This document shows, piece after piece, positions 1-8,396 of a DNA stretch of 64,000 bases (the first letter of the stretch is position 1; each line of letters begins with the position of its first letter). Both the position numbers and the translations under genes were made by a program. The stretch spans positions 124,001 through 188,000 of the forward strand of contig DEMH01000014.1 in assembly GCA_002354805.1 (NCBI GenBank). Direction: 5' to 3'. The notes beneath the pieces were generated by a model. That model ran no database searches, was not told the DNA's origin, and saw only the letters and a program-made list of their open reading frames with translations. The DNA is from Gammaproteobacteria bacterium UBA2675 (GTDB lineage: Bacteria; Pseudomonadota; Gammaproteobacteria; Pseudomonadales; Pseudohongiellaceae).

Positions 1-3
1 GAT

Positions 4-32
4 CAGGGGACGGAGCCTTGCTCCGTCCCCTG
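4..32. repeat. REP-like palindromic hairpin
   Basis: A perfect 12-bp inverted repeat (positions 4-15 and 21-32) with a 5-base loop, GC-rich and of the form GGGGACGGAG...CTCCGTCCCC. Palindromes of this general shape are known as REP-type elements in gammaproteobacteria, often mobilised by Y1-type transposases. Only one copy is seen in this window, so REP membership is an inference. It lies just beyond the aceF terminator and has no T-run of its own. Confidence 0.45.
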
Positions 33-39
33 GCCGAAC

Positions 40-69
40 AAAAAAAGGGGCCTGACGGCCCCTTTTTTG
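40..69 (-). terminator. Rho-independent terminator of aceEF
   Basis: A perfect stem, GGGGCC/GGCCCC with a TGAC loop, is flanked by a run of A on the left and six T on the right, so it can work in both directions. It lies about 20 bases past the aceF stop codon on the minus strand. Confidence 0.9.
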
Positions 70-88
70 TTGATTGGCAGTTACCGCC

Positions 89-1795
89 TTACATCATCAA
101 CAGGCGGATATCTGACAACAGTTCTGCCAGACGCGTCGCGAACAGGCCCGCGTCCAGACCGTTTACCGCCCTGTGGTCATAACACAGAGAGAATGGCAGC
201 ATCTGTCGCGGCACAAATTCATTGTTGATGTACACTGGTTTGACCTGAGTTTTTGATACACCCAGGATGGCTACTTCCGGTGCATTCACAATCGGTGTGA
301 ATCCCGTACCACCCAATGCGCCAAGGCTTGAAATGGTGAAGCAGGCACCCTGCATGTCTTCTTTGGTCAGACGGCGCTGTTTGGCCTTGTCAGTCAGTTC
401 CGCCAGCTCAGCCGACAATTGCCAGATCGACTTCTTGTCTACATCGCGCAGCACTGGCACTACCAGACCGGCTTCGGTGGCAACAGCCACACCGATGTGG
501 ATGTACTTCTTCTGAATCAGTTTTTCACCAGAGGAATGCAGCGACACGTTGAACTGCTTGTATTCGTCCAATACTTTGGCACAGGCCTTCAGCAGGAAGG
601 GCAGCGGCGTCAGTTTGACACCACGCTTGTCAGATTCCTTGCGCTGGGCATTGCGGAATTCTTCCAGCTCAGTGACATCGGCTTCATTGAATTGTGCAAC
701 GGCAGGAACATTCAGCCAGTTGCGGTGCATATTGACCGCCGTGACTTTGTGCAGCTTGCTCATCGGCACTTCTTCAACTTCGCCAAACTGACTGAAATCG
801 ATATCCGGTACCGCAGGAATGCCAGCACCACCACCAGACATGCTGGCCGACACAGGAGCGCTCAGACGTGCCTTGACGAATGAGTGGATATCTTCTTTCT
901 GGATACGACCTTTAGCGCCGGTACCCTGCACCTGGGTCAGATCCACTCCCAGTTCTCGGGCCAGCTTTCGTACCGCCGGGCCAGCATAAACCTTACCGTC
1001 GTTGCGGCTGGCCACTGCTTCAGCGAACTCCGCCTGTTTGCGAGCCAGGCTCTTGTCACCAGAACCACTTGGGCTGGACGGCTGGCTCACCGGCTCTGAG
1101 GACGATTTGCTCTCTGACTTTTTGTCCTGCTTGTCGGCACTCGCCTTTTCGGCTTTCTTTGCCGGCGCACCGCCTGCAATTTCCAGCTCCAGAATTGCGG
1201 AGCCCTCGGACACTTTGTCACCGACCTTCAGCTTCAGCGATTTAACAACGCCACCCTGTGGTGCCGGAACATCCATGGCAGCCTTGTCGGACTCAAGCGT
1301 GATCAGAGCGTCTTCTTTCTGAATCTCATCGCCTTCCTTGACGTGGATCTCGATGACTTCAACATCGCTGTCACCACCGATGTCAGGCACCTTGATTGTC
1401 TCGACGCGCTTCGCGCCACCGCCAGATTCATCAGCCTGATCACTATCGTCGGCAGCTTCTGAACTGTCAGCGGCTTCGGATTTCCCGGACTCATCCTTTG
1501 ACTTTGAAGCTTCAGCCTTGTCAGCCTCAGCACCCTTGTCATCAGAATCAGCGGAACCCTCGACGTCCATGGTGACGATTTCATCGCCCTCATTGACCTG
1601 GTCGCCAACTTTCACAGTGATACTCTTGATGACACCCGATTTCGGCGACGGTATCTCCATCGCCGCCTTGTCACTCTCAAGCACCAGCAGCGAATCGTTT
1701 TCCGCAACTGTGTCCCCCGCCTTGACGAGTATCTCGATAACTTCTACGTCTTTGGTGTCCCCCAGGTCGGGGACTTTTATACTTTCTACAGCCAC
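89..1795 (-). CDS. aceF: Pyruvate dehydrogenase E2, dihydrolipoamide acetyltransferase
   Basis: Core subunit of the pyruvate dehydrogenase complex; it moves acetyl groups from E1 to CoA. The 568-residue protein has two lipoyl domains (about 4-78 and 132-206), each with a DKAAM lipoylation motif (Lys43 and Lys171), joined by Ala/Ser/Asp/Lys-rich linkers. An E1/E3-binding domain follows at about 268-305, then the catalytic domain, ending in DHRAVNG with the active-site His near 541. E. coli AceF has three lipoyl domains, so two is a common shorter variant. The start is GTG, preceded by AGGAG at good spacing. It lies directly downstream of aceE, with a terminator after it. No lpd (E3) gene is in the window. 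Confidence 0.96.
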   Translation of the reverse strand: MAVESIKVPDLGDTKDVEVIEILVKAGDTVAENDSLLVLESDKAAMEIPSPKSGVIKSITVKVGDQVNEGDEIVTMDVEGSADSDDKGAEADKAEASKSKDESGKSEAADSSEAADDSDQADESGGGAKRVETIKVPDIGGDSDVEVIEIHVKEGDEIQKEDALITLESDKAAMDVPAPQGGVVKSLKLKVGDKVSEGSAILELEIAGGAPAKKAEKASADKQDKKSESKSSSEPVSQPSSPSGSGDKSLARKQAEFAEAVASRNDGKVYAGPAVRKLARELGVDLTQVQGTGAKGRIQKEDIHSFVKARLSAPVSASMSGGGAGIPAVPDIDFSQFGEVEEVPMSKLHKVTAVNMHRNWLNVPAVAQFNEADVTELEEFRNAQRKESDKRGVKLTPLPFLLKACAKVLDEYKQFNVSLHSSGEKLIQKKYIHIGVAVATEAGLVVPVLRDVDKKSIWQLSAELAELTDKAKQRRLTKEDMQGACFTISSLGALGGTGFTPIVNAPEVAILGVSKTQVKPVYINNEFVPRQMLPFSLCYDHRAVNGLDAGLFATRLAELLSDIRLLMM

Positions 1796-1848
1796 TTGGC
1801 ATGCTCCTGAACGTTAGGTTCAATTCAGATTCTTATTGTTTCTGACCA

Positions 1849-4539
1849 TTACACCGTCATCGGGTTGGGCTTGTCGGTATCGATGCCCATTTCCTTGATG
1901 GCCTTGCTGATCACGTCGGCGCTGACAAGATTCTCTTTGCCCAGTTCTGTCAGTGCTGCCAGCACGATGTAGTTACGATCCACCTCGAAGAAGCGTCGCA
2001 GATTCTGGCGCGTGTCACTGCGGCCGAATCCGTCAGTACCCAGCACCCGGTAGGATGCCGGCACGTATTCGCGAATCTGGTCAGCGTAAATGCGCATGTA
2101 GTCGGTGGCAGCAATCACCGGACCCTGTCCATCCTGCAGACATTTGGTGACATAAGGCACTTTAGCCTTCTTGCCAGGGTGCAGCATGTTCCAGCGTGTG
2201 ACGTCGATACCATCGCGTCGCAGCTCATTGAAACTGGTGACGCTCCATACTTCGACCGGCACTTTGTAGGTGCTGCGCAGCACTGCTGCCGCTTCACGTA
2301 CTTCGCGCAGAATGGTGCCACTGCCGATCAGGCGCAATGGCTTTTCGGTCAGGGCCTTGCCACTGACTTTGTACTCTTTCGCCTTGCTGTCCTCCAGCAC
2401 GTACATGCCCTTGATGATGCCTTCTTCGGCACCTTTGGGCATCTCCGGATGAACATAGTTCTCGTTCATGCTGGTGATGTAGTAATACACGGACTCTTTT
2501 TCGTGGTACATCCGACGCAGGCCGTCCTGAATGATTACGGCCATTTCGTAGGCGTAAGTCGGATCGTAGGTCACACAGTTAGGAATCGTGGAAGCCAGCA
2601 GATGGCTATGTCCGTCCTGGTGCTGCAGACCTTCACCGTTCAGTGTTGTCCGGCCAGCGGTGGCACCGATCAGGAAGCCGCGCGCCTGCGAATCACCCGC
2701 TGCCCAGGCCAGGTCGCCAATACGCTGGAAACCGAACATGGAGTAGTAGATGTAGAACGGAATCAATGGGTAGTCATTGACGCTGTAAGACGTGGCAGCC
2801 GCCAGCCAGGTGGAGAATGCACCGGCTTCGCTGATGCCTTCTTCAAGCATCTGGCCACTCTTGTCTTCACGGTAATACATGACCTGGTTGGAGTCGGCGG
2901 GATCGTACAGCTGCCCCACGGCGGAGTAGATACCCAGCTGACGGAACATGCCTTCCATACCGAATGTACGAGCTTCGTCAGGCACGATCGGTACAATTCG
3001 CTTGCCGATTTCCTTGTCTTTGCACAGCGTGTTCAACATGCGCACGAAGGCCATGGTGGTGGAGATCTCACGTTCACCCGTTCCTTTCAGCTGAGCGTCG
3101 AATGCGCTGATATCCGGCACCGGTAGCGCGTAGCTCTGCGCCCGGCGCTGCGGCACTGCTCCGCCGAGTGCGTCCCGCATTTTGCGCATATAGCGCAGTT
3201 CCAGCGAGTCTTCCTCAGGTCGGTAGTAAGGCAGATCCTTCAGCTTGTCATCAGGAATCGGAATATTGAAACGGTCGCGGAAGCGCTTGAGCGATTCAAT
3301 GTCCAGCTTCTTGGTCTGGTGGGCGGCGTTCTGCGCTTCTGCAGCCGAACCAAAGGCATAACCCTTGACAGTCTTGGCCAGAATTACGGTGGGCTTGCCT
3401 TTGGTTTCTACGGCCTGCTTGTAAGCCGCATACACTTTGAACGGGTCATGGCCGCCACGGTTAAGCGCCATGATGTCGTCATCGGACAGGTGCTCAACCA
3501 TTTTCAGCAGTTCGGGGCTCTTGCCGAAGAAATGCTCACGTGTGTAGGCACCACCACGTCCCCAGTAGTTCTGGTACTCGCCGTCGCAGACTTCGTCCAT
3601 GCGTGCCTGCAGGATACCGTCTTTATCGGCTGCCAGCAGCGCGTCCCAGTGACGACCCCAGACCACCTTGATGACATTCCAGCCGGCACCGCGGAATACA
3701 CCTTCCAGTTCCTGAATGATCTTGCCATTACCGCGCACCGGACCGTCCAGTCTCTGCAGGTTACAGTTAATGACAAAGATCAGATTGTCCAGGCCTTCTC
3801 TACCGGCCTTGCTGATCGCGCCGAGTGATTCCGGCTCATCCATCTCACCGTCGCCAAGGAATGCCCAGACTTTGCGGTCTTCGTGCTCCAGCAGACCACG
3901 CGCCGACAGGTACTTCATGACGTGAGCCTGATAAATTGCCTGCAGCGGCCCCAGACCCATGGAAACGGTCGGGAACTGCCAGTAATCAGGCATCAGCCAG
4001 GGGTGCGGGTAGGAAGACAGACCATTGCCGTCCACTTCCTGACGGAACTTGTCCAGCTGCTCTTCGGTGATACGGCCTTCCAGGTAGGATCGCGCGTAGA
4101 TACCGGGTGCGGAGTGTCCCTGGAAGTAAATCAGATCGCCGCCCTGGTTCTCGGTTGGACCACGGAAGAAATAGTTGAAACCTACATCATACAGCGTCGC
4201 CGATGAGGAGAAAGTGGAAATGTGCCCTCCCAGATCGGAGTTATCCTGGTTGGCGCGCATCACCGTCACCAGCGCGTTCCAGCGGATGATGCCGCGGATC
4301 TGACGCTCCATGAACATGTCGCCGGGCATACGGTCTTCGTCTTTGGACGAGATGGTATTGCGATACGGCGTGGTAACCGAAGCATAGGGCAAGGTTTGCG
4401 TGACTCGGGAAACTTTATCGGTCAGACGATTGAGAAGAAAGTGGGCCCGATTGGAGCCTTCGTGCTCAATCACAGCCCCCAGGGCGTCAAGCCATTCTTC
4501 GGTTTCGGTAGGGTTCAGATCATCATTAAGGTCGGTCAT
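1849..4539 (-). CDS. aceE: Pyruvate dehydrogenase E1 component, homodimeric type
   Basis: Thiamine-diphosphate-dependent decarboxylation of pyruvate and acetylation of the E2 lipoyl groups. From the chosen start the protein has 896 residues, close to the roughly 887 of E. coli AceE. GDGEMDEPES followed by a conserved NCN segment fits the ThDP/Mg binding motif. The frame extends upstream to a TTG at 4623, but family similarity begins at NDDLNPTETEEW, so ATG 4539 (or ATG 4548) is preferred. Neither has a clear ribosome site. A possible -10 (CATAAT at 4568-4573, minus strand) lies just upstream. It is followed by aceF and preceded by ampDE, with no pdhR regulator gene adjacent. Confidence 0.95.
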   Translation of the reverse strand: MTDLNDDLNPTETEEWLDALGAVIEHEGSNRAHFLLNRLTDKVSRVTQTLPYASVTTPYRNTISSKDEDRMPGDMFMERQIRGIIRWNALVTVMRANQDNSDLGGHISTFSSSATLYDVGFNYFFRGPTENQGGDLIYFQGHSAPGIYARSYLEGRITEEQLDKFRQEVDGNGLSSYPHPWLMPDYWQFPTVSMGLGPLQAIYQAHVMKYLSARGLLEHEDRKVWAFLGDGEMDEPESLGAISKAGREGLDNLIFVINCNLQRLDGPVRGNGKIIQELEGVFRGAGWNVIKVVWGRHWDALLAADKDGILQARMDEVCDGEYQNYWGRGGAYTREHFFGKSPELLKMVEHLSDDDIMALNRGGHDPFKVYAAYKQAVETKGKPTVILAKTVKGYAFGSAAEAQNAAHQTKKLDIESLKRFRDRFNIPIPDDKLKDLPYYRPEEDSLELRYMRKMRDALGGAVPQRRAQSYALPVPDISAFDAQLKGTGEREISTTMAFVRMLNTLCKDKEIGKRIVPIVPDEARTFGMEGMFRQLGIYSAVGQLYDPADSNQVMYYREDKSGQMLEEGISEAGAFSTWLAAATSYSVNDYPLIPFYIYYSMFGFQRIGDLAWAAGDSQARGFLIGATAGRTTLNGEGLQHQDGHSHLLASTIPNCVTYDPTYAYEMAVIIQDGLRRMYHEKESVYYYITSMNENYVHPEMPKGAEEGIIKGMYVLEDSKAKEYKVSGKALTEKPLRLIGSGTILREVREAAAVLRSTYKVPVEVWSVTSFNELRRDGIDVTRWNMLHPGKKAKVPYVTKCLQDGQGPVIAATDYMRIYADQIREYVPASYRVLGTDGFGRSDTRQNLRRFFEVDRNYIVLAALTELGKENLVSADVISKAIKEMGIDTDKPNPMTV

Positions 4540-4690
4540 ATGCGTCATATTCTGTCGGTTGGTTTTGATTATGTGACGGTTGCCGGTCACTTCTGAATAA
4601 ATGCCGGCAATTTTGTAAATCAATTACATCTGGCGGCAAATGCTACCCGTTGGCGACGCAGATTTCAAGTCGGACACGGCATTTTTGTAG

Positions 4691-5572
4691 TTAAACTACA
4701 AAAACCAGCATGGACAACACAATGACCCATACCACCTGAGTGCGCAGCAACAGATCCTGCAGCGCCTTCAGCTGGTGCGCAGCCCGCAGCCGCGATTCCT
4801 GAGCAGTTGCCTCCACGTCATCCAGACCAGCGGCACCGTCGGTCGCCGCCGTCAGCAATGAAAAATTGGCAAGCAGATCCGGTGCCTGCCAGAAATGATT
4901 GCGCAAAGCCCTGAAGGCACCAACAAAATCACCAGCCAGGGCGAAGCTGAATGCCAGAATTCGAACCGGCACCCACTCAACGGTCGCCAATGCACGCTCG
5001 AACAGGGCAAAGTCGTCCACGTCATCCAGCAGGCGACCGTCCCGGAACATGGCCACCAGCAGACAATAGGCGAGTGCGCCGGCTGGCCCCAGCAGGAAGT
5101 AGAAAAACAGCACGGCAAACAGCTTGCGCAATGCCGTGCGCTGCAGGTAATTCATGAACTGACTGTGGATTTTCGCGTAGTCACCAGCAGTTGGCTCACC
5201 AGACTCCTGTACCAGCGGCTCTACCATCTGACAGGCTGCTTCGTAGTCACGCGCCTCCCAGAGCTCCAGATACTGCTCCACCAGCTGGTTCTGGTTGTGT
5301 CGGGAGAAACAGTACAGTACAACCAGCACATGGATGCCCAGCGTCAGAAGACCAAAAAAGACCCCCTGGGCAAGCCAGATCAGCAGCAGCAATGGCAAAA
5401 GCGGCAGGATAACCGCCATCGCCGGAATCAGTGCCCGCCACTCCGGCAGGCGATGGCGATGATTCAGCAGCCAGCGCTGCCAGGCGACAAACCAGGAATC
5501 CACGGCCAGATGGCGATCGCGACGCCAATAGTGATTCAATAACAGGACGATCAGAATAGTCAGGAATTTCAT
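4691..5572 (-). CDS. ampE: AmpE-like integral membrane protein
   Basis: A 293-residue inner-membrane protein of the AmpE/CobD-like family (E. coli AmpE has 284). The N-terminal hydrophobic stretch and the segment around 48-85 (rich in Leu, Val and Ile) look membrane-spanning, as do segments near 155-180 and the extreme C-terminus. It overlaps ampD by 4 bases, the classic ampDE arrangement. AmpE has been linked to beta-lactamase induction signalling with AmpD, but its biochemical role is not settled. Identification rests on overall similarity and gene order. Confidence 0.88.
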   Translation of the reverse strand: MKFLTILIVLLLNHYWRRDRHLAVDSWFVAWQRWLLNHRHRLPEWRALIPAMAVILPLLPLLLLIWLAQGVFFGLLTLGIHVLVVLYCFSRHNQNQLVEQYLELWEARDYEAACQMVEPLVQESGEPTAGDYAKIHSQFMNYLQRTALRKLFAVLFFYFLLGPAGALAYCLLVAMFRDGRLLDDVDDFALFERALATVEWVPVRILAFSFALAGDFVGAFRALRNHFWQAPDLLANFSLLTAATDGAAGLDDVEATAQESRLRAAHQLKALQDLLLRTQVVWVIVLSMLVFVV

Positions 5573-6108
5573 AGGCAGTTGGCCAGATAGCGTGTCCAGT
5601 CAAAGTGGGGGCCTGGGTCTGTCTTGCGGCCTGGAGCGATATCACTGTGCCCTACTATACGCCCAGTGCCGATTGCCGGGTAGTGAGAGATCAGATAGCG
5701 GGTCACGCTGGCCAGGCGATCGTACTGTGCATCGGTGAATGGCTGATCATCACACCCCTCTAGCTCGATGCCAATTGAAAACTCGTTACAGTTTTCACGC
5801 GTCTCAAAACAGGACTGGCCAGCATGCCAGGCCTTCCTGTTAAACGGCACATACTGAATGATAGCCCCATCCCGCCGGATAAGCAGGTGCGCAGACACAC
5901 GCAGGGCTGCAATGTCTGCAAAGTACGGGTGCGCATCGGGTGGCAACTGATTGGTGAACAGCCTGTCGATCCACGGACCGCCGAACTCACCGGGTGGCAA
6001 ACTGATATTGTGTATCACCAGCAGGCTTATTTCTTCGCCTGCCGGGCGATCACTGCAATTGGGCGATTGCACTTGCGTGACATCCGCCAGCCAATGGTCT
6101 GCTATCAA
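5569..6108 (-). CDS. ampD: 1,6-anhydro-N-acetylmuramyl-L-alanine amidase AmpD
   Basis: Cytosolic zinc amidase that removes the peptide from anhydromuropeptides during peptidoglycan recycling. This controls the inducer pool sensed by AmpR. The 179-residue protein matches family length. Zinc ligands are visible as His33 (VIHNISLPPGEFGG), His154 (GHSDIAPGRKTDPGP) and Asp164, with catalytic Lys162 and Glu116 (GIELEG). It has no signal peptide, consistent with a cytoplasmic AmpD rather than periplasmic AmiD. It is divergent from nadC across 63 bases, as in E. coli. Confidence 0.96.
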   Translation of the reverse strand: MIADHWLADVTQVQSPNCSDRPAGEEISLLVIHNISLPPGEFGGPWIDRLFTNQLPPDAHPYFADIAALRVSAHLLIRRDGAIIQYVPFNRKAWHAGQSCFETRENCNEFSIGIELEGCDDQPFTDAQYDRLASVTRYLISHYPAIGTGRIVGHSDIAPGRKTDPGPHFDWTRYLANCL

Positions 6109-6171
6109 GCATGACTCCTGTCAGTTATGCTAAAGTCGCGCACCAGTATAGCACCCGACAGGTAAATCGAC

Positions 6172-7038
6172 ATGAGTCTGGATTCACTGACACTCCCCAG
6201 CGATATCAGCAGCTGCGTCACTCGAGCGCTTGAGGAGGATATCGGTAGCGGTGATATAACGGCGATGCTGATTGACGCCGGTACAGCCGCCCAGGCGCGC
6301 GTGATCAGCCGGGAGCCCGCAGTTGTATGCGGTATTGCGTGGGCAGAGGAAACCCTGCGCCAGGTCTCCCCGGACATCAAGGCGACCTGGCATAAGCAGG
6401 ATGGTGATGAGATCGCGGCCAATGAGACCTTGCTGTCATTGAGTGGCCCGGCTCGTGCACTGCTGACTGCCGAGCGCTGTGTGCTCAATTTCCTGCAGAC
6501 ATTATCCGGCACTGCCACGCTGGCTCGCCAGTATGCCGCGCTGGTAGCCCATACCCGCGTAACCCTGCTCGATACCAGGAAAACCCTGCCGGGGCTGCGC
6601 ACCGCACAAAAATACGCCGTCAGGACAGGGGGCTGCGGGAATCACCGCATGGGCCTGTATGACGCGTTTCTGATCAAGGAAAACCACATCAGTGCCTGTG
6701 GTTCGATTGCTGCAGCCGTGCAGCAGGCGCGACAGATTGCACCAGACAGGCCGGTTGAGGTTGAAGTGGAGTCTTTGGAGGAATTCAGACAGGCCACCGA
6801 CGCGGCCGCCGACATCATCATGCTGGATAACTTCTCGCTGGAAGATATGCGCACAGCGGTGGTCCGCAATGCGGATCGCGGAGACCAGCGTTGCAAGCTG
6901 GAAGCATCAGGAGGCATTAACCGCGATACTCTGGTAACGGTTGCCGAGACTGGCGTTGACTACATCTCAATCGGCGCCTTGACCAAAGACGTGCGCGCAA
7001 TTGATCTGTCCATGCGACTGACGATGCAGCAGATTTGA
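6172..7038 (+). CDS. nadC: Nicotinate-nucleotide pyrophosphorylase (carboxylating)
   Basis: Quinolinate phosphoribosyltransferase: quinolinate plus PRPP gives nicotinate mononucleotide, CO2 and PPi in de novo NAD synthesis. The 288-residue protein has the expected N-terminal domain. The barrel carries [10 protein letters not shown], a conserved Arg/Lys-rich substrate loop, then [29 protein letters not shown] and an ASGGI phosphate-binding loop near the C-terminus. The divergent neighbour ampD and the downstream pilus genes match a conserved gammaproteobacterial order. A plausible -10 (TATAGC) lies about 20 bases ahead of the start. Confidence 0.97.
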   Translation: MSLDSLTLPSDISSCVTRALEEDIGSGDITAMLIDAGTAAQARVISREPAVVCGIAWAEETLRQVSPDIKATWHKQDGDEIAANETLLSLSGPARALLTAERCVLNFLQTLSGTATLARQYAALVAHTRVTLLDTRKTLPGLRTAQKYAVRTGGCGNHRMGLYDAFLIKENHISACGSIAAAVQQARQIAPDRPVEVEVESLEEFRQATDAAADIIMLDNFSLEDMRTAVVRNADRGDQRCKLEASGGINRDTLVTVAETGVDYISIGALTKDVRAIDLSMRLTMQQI

Positions 7039-7148
7039 GCAGATTCTGAGCGCCTGAGATCGGAACTGTGTGCCTGCGCCAGATTGCGGGAGCCTGGCTC
7101 GGAGCTGACGCCAGGTTATTTAAGGTCGGAGACCAGGCTGTCTCCGCC

Positions 7149-7169
7149 GGCCTGACCGAGGGTCAGGCC
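7149..7169. terminator. Strong hairpin between convergent nadC and cytochrome c genes
   Basis: A 9-bp perfect inverted repeat, GGCCTGACC / GGTCAGGCC with a GAG loop. It extends outward imperfectly through GTCTCC...GGGAGAC. It lies between the convergent nadC and cytochrome c genes, where a shared terminator is expected. There is no U-tract on either side, so intrinsic termination is only a possibility. It could equally be an mRNA-stabilising hairpin. Confidence 0.45.
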
Positions 7170-7194
7170 GGGAGACATTAGCAGGAATCGCGGA

Positions 7195-7596
7195 TCAGGA
7201 CTCCGGCGGAATGATTACAACGGTTTCCATGCTGCCACCATAGTAGTCAAGGGGCTCTTCACCAGCCGGGAAGCCGGTAATTGACAGGATGTGAGCCAGA
7301 ATATTCTGGTAGTCCTCATCCATCAGCGAGCCGGGCATGTCCATTGGCATAGTGCCGAGAATTTCTTCAAACAGGAATACCAGCGGCTGGTTGTTACGGT
7401 TGGACAGCGCAGTTTTGTAGAAGTCCGCGTTATGGCACGCTGAACAGCGCTCTTCAAATACCGGCTGGCCCGCTGCGGCCTGCTCTTCGGTATAAACACC
7501 ATCCGCAATTGTCTTGGGTTGAGCACCCAGGCCGAAGGCGGCAACGGCAGCTGCGGCCGACACAATTGACAACATACCAAACTTGAACTTATTCAT
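7195..7596 (-). CDS. Small periplasmic c-type cytochrome
   Basis: A 133-residue protein with an N-terminal signal sequence (hydrophobic Ala/Val segment at about 8-25, probably exported by Sec). It has one haem-binding motif CSACH (Cys51, Cys54, His55), and a Met-rich segment (TMPMDMPG, Met83-87) can supply the sixth haem ligand. The start at 7596 is favoured by a GGAG eight bases upstream; the frame runs further upstream without similarity. It is a monohaem class I type, resembling electron acceptors of periplasmic dehydrogenases, but no dehydrogenase is adjacent, so the partner is unknown. Confidence 0.8.
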   Translation of the reverse strand: MNKFKFGMLSIVSAAAAVAAFGLGAQPKTIADGVYTEEQAAAGQPVFEERCSACHNADFYKTALSNRNNQPLVFLFEEILGTMPMDMPGSLMDEDYQNILAHILSITGFPAGEEPLDYYGGSMETVVIIPPES

Positions 7597-7783
7597 AATT
7601 GCTACTCCGACACCCTTTGTGTCTTTACGTCTTCTGTTTCCGTTAAACCACGATAGACCTTGATTTGTCTGATCCGTTGACAGTTTCACTATAGAAACAT
7701 CTGGCTGAACCGCTGCTTAACAGATATCTGCATTCTTCAGGAAGGCGGTAATGTAGCAAAAATACAGCCGACGGGGTAGCTAC

Positions 7784-8242
7784 TCAGCATAATCCGCTGT
7801 CAATACACCCAGAGTCGGCGTGGGTCTGCCATTGCACCGACCCGGTGGCGGCCTGCCCGAGAAGAATATAGGTGTCTGTTACCGCAATACCGGCTGCTGT
7901 TCCAGCGGGCGTGACAGTCACCAGAAAGTCGTCTTCTTCCATTGAGACAGCGACCGAGTCAACCCCGCTGGATGCCGACCAGCCATCGCGGGCAGGTATA
8001 TCCGCACACTGTTCCGCTCCCCGGGACTGAACACAAAGGTCCACGGCTGCCCTCGCTGGCGACGCAGCTGCGATCACTTCCGCAAAACTGGCTCGCGCCG
8101 CGTAACTTTGATATGACGGCAGCGCCACAGCTGCCAAAATGCCTACGATTGCGACCACCATCATCAACTCGATCAGGGTAAAGCCCCTGGCCCGATTGAT
8201 ACTGCGAGATCGCGCGAAACAGTTAAGTGTTCCTGGTTCCAT
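7784..8242 (-). CDS. pilA: Type IV major pilin-like protein (prepilin)
   Basis: Structural subunit of a type IV pilus. The prepilin motif is [26 protein letters not shown]: cleavage after Gly20, Phe at +1 and Glu at +5, then the hydrophobic assembly helix. The leader is long (20 residues). The start at 8242 has GGAGG seven bases upstream. The mature C-terminal part has Cys pairs, including one in SGCIDSGLC that could close the D-loop. It is divergent from pilBCD, as is typical for pilA. Length (152 residues) fits a major pilin, but a minor pilin is not excluded. Confidence 0.88.
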   Translation of the reverse strand: MEPGTLNCFARSRSINRARGFTLIELMMVVAIVGILAAVALPSYQSYAARASFAEVIAAASPARAAVDLCVQSRGAEQCADIPARDGWSASSGVDSVAVSMEEDDFLVTVTPAGTAAGIAVTDTYILLGQAATGSVQWQTHADSGCIDSGLC

Positions 8243-8312
8243 ACTCCATCCTCCATGATGGCAAAGTCTGATGTGAACGGGTAAACCTCCGGAATGGCTG
8301 AACATCGCCAGC

Positions 8313-8372
8313 GTTCCCTGATCGATTTATAGCAGCTGCAACGATTGCCTGCTATACAACTGAACAGGGAAC
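8313..8372. promoter_or_regulatory. Concentric palindromes carrying divergent pilA/pilB promoters
   Basis: Two nested inverted repeats share nearly the same centre (about 8342). The inner one is TATAGCAG (8328-8335) with CTGCTATA (8349-8356). The outer one is GTTCCCTG (8313-8320) with CAGGGAAC (8365-8372). The inner arms give an extended -10 in each direction: TGC-TATACA toward pilB and TGC-TATAAA toward pilA. Neither has a good -35, and predicted starts fall in or near the outer arms. A shared regulator acting on both promoters is an inference from this symmetry. Confidence 0.55.
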
Positions 8373-8396
8373 CACGCTCAGCACACAGGCGAACTG

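Noticed and set aside
2179..3126. A 315-codon plus-strand open frame
   Set aside because: It is antisense to aceE, with a His/Gln/Val-rich composition typical of a reverse-strand shadow and no recognisable domain.
4540..4623. N-terminal extension of AceE from a TTG codon at 4623
   Set aside because: The start is a rare TTG and the 28 extra residues have no family similarity. The region looks like the aceE promoter and leader.
8306..8396. Sigma54 promoter for pilA
   Set aside because: GG and GC elements near the pilin gene were inspected, but the 10-base spacing of the -24/-12 consensus is not met; the best pair is 8 apart.
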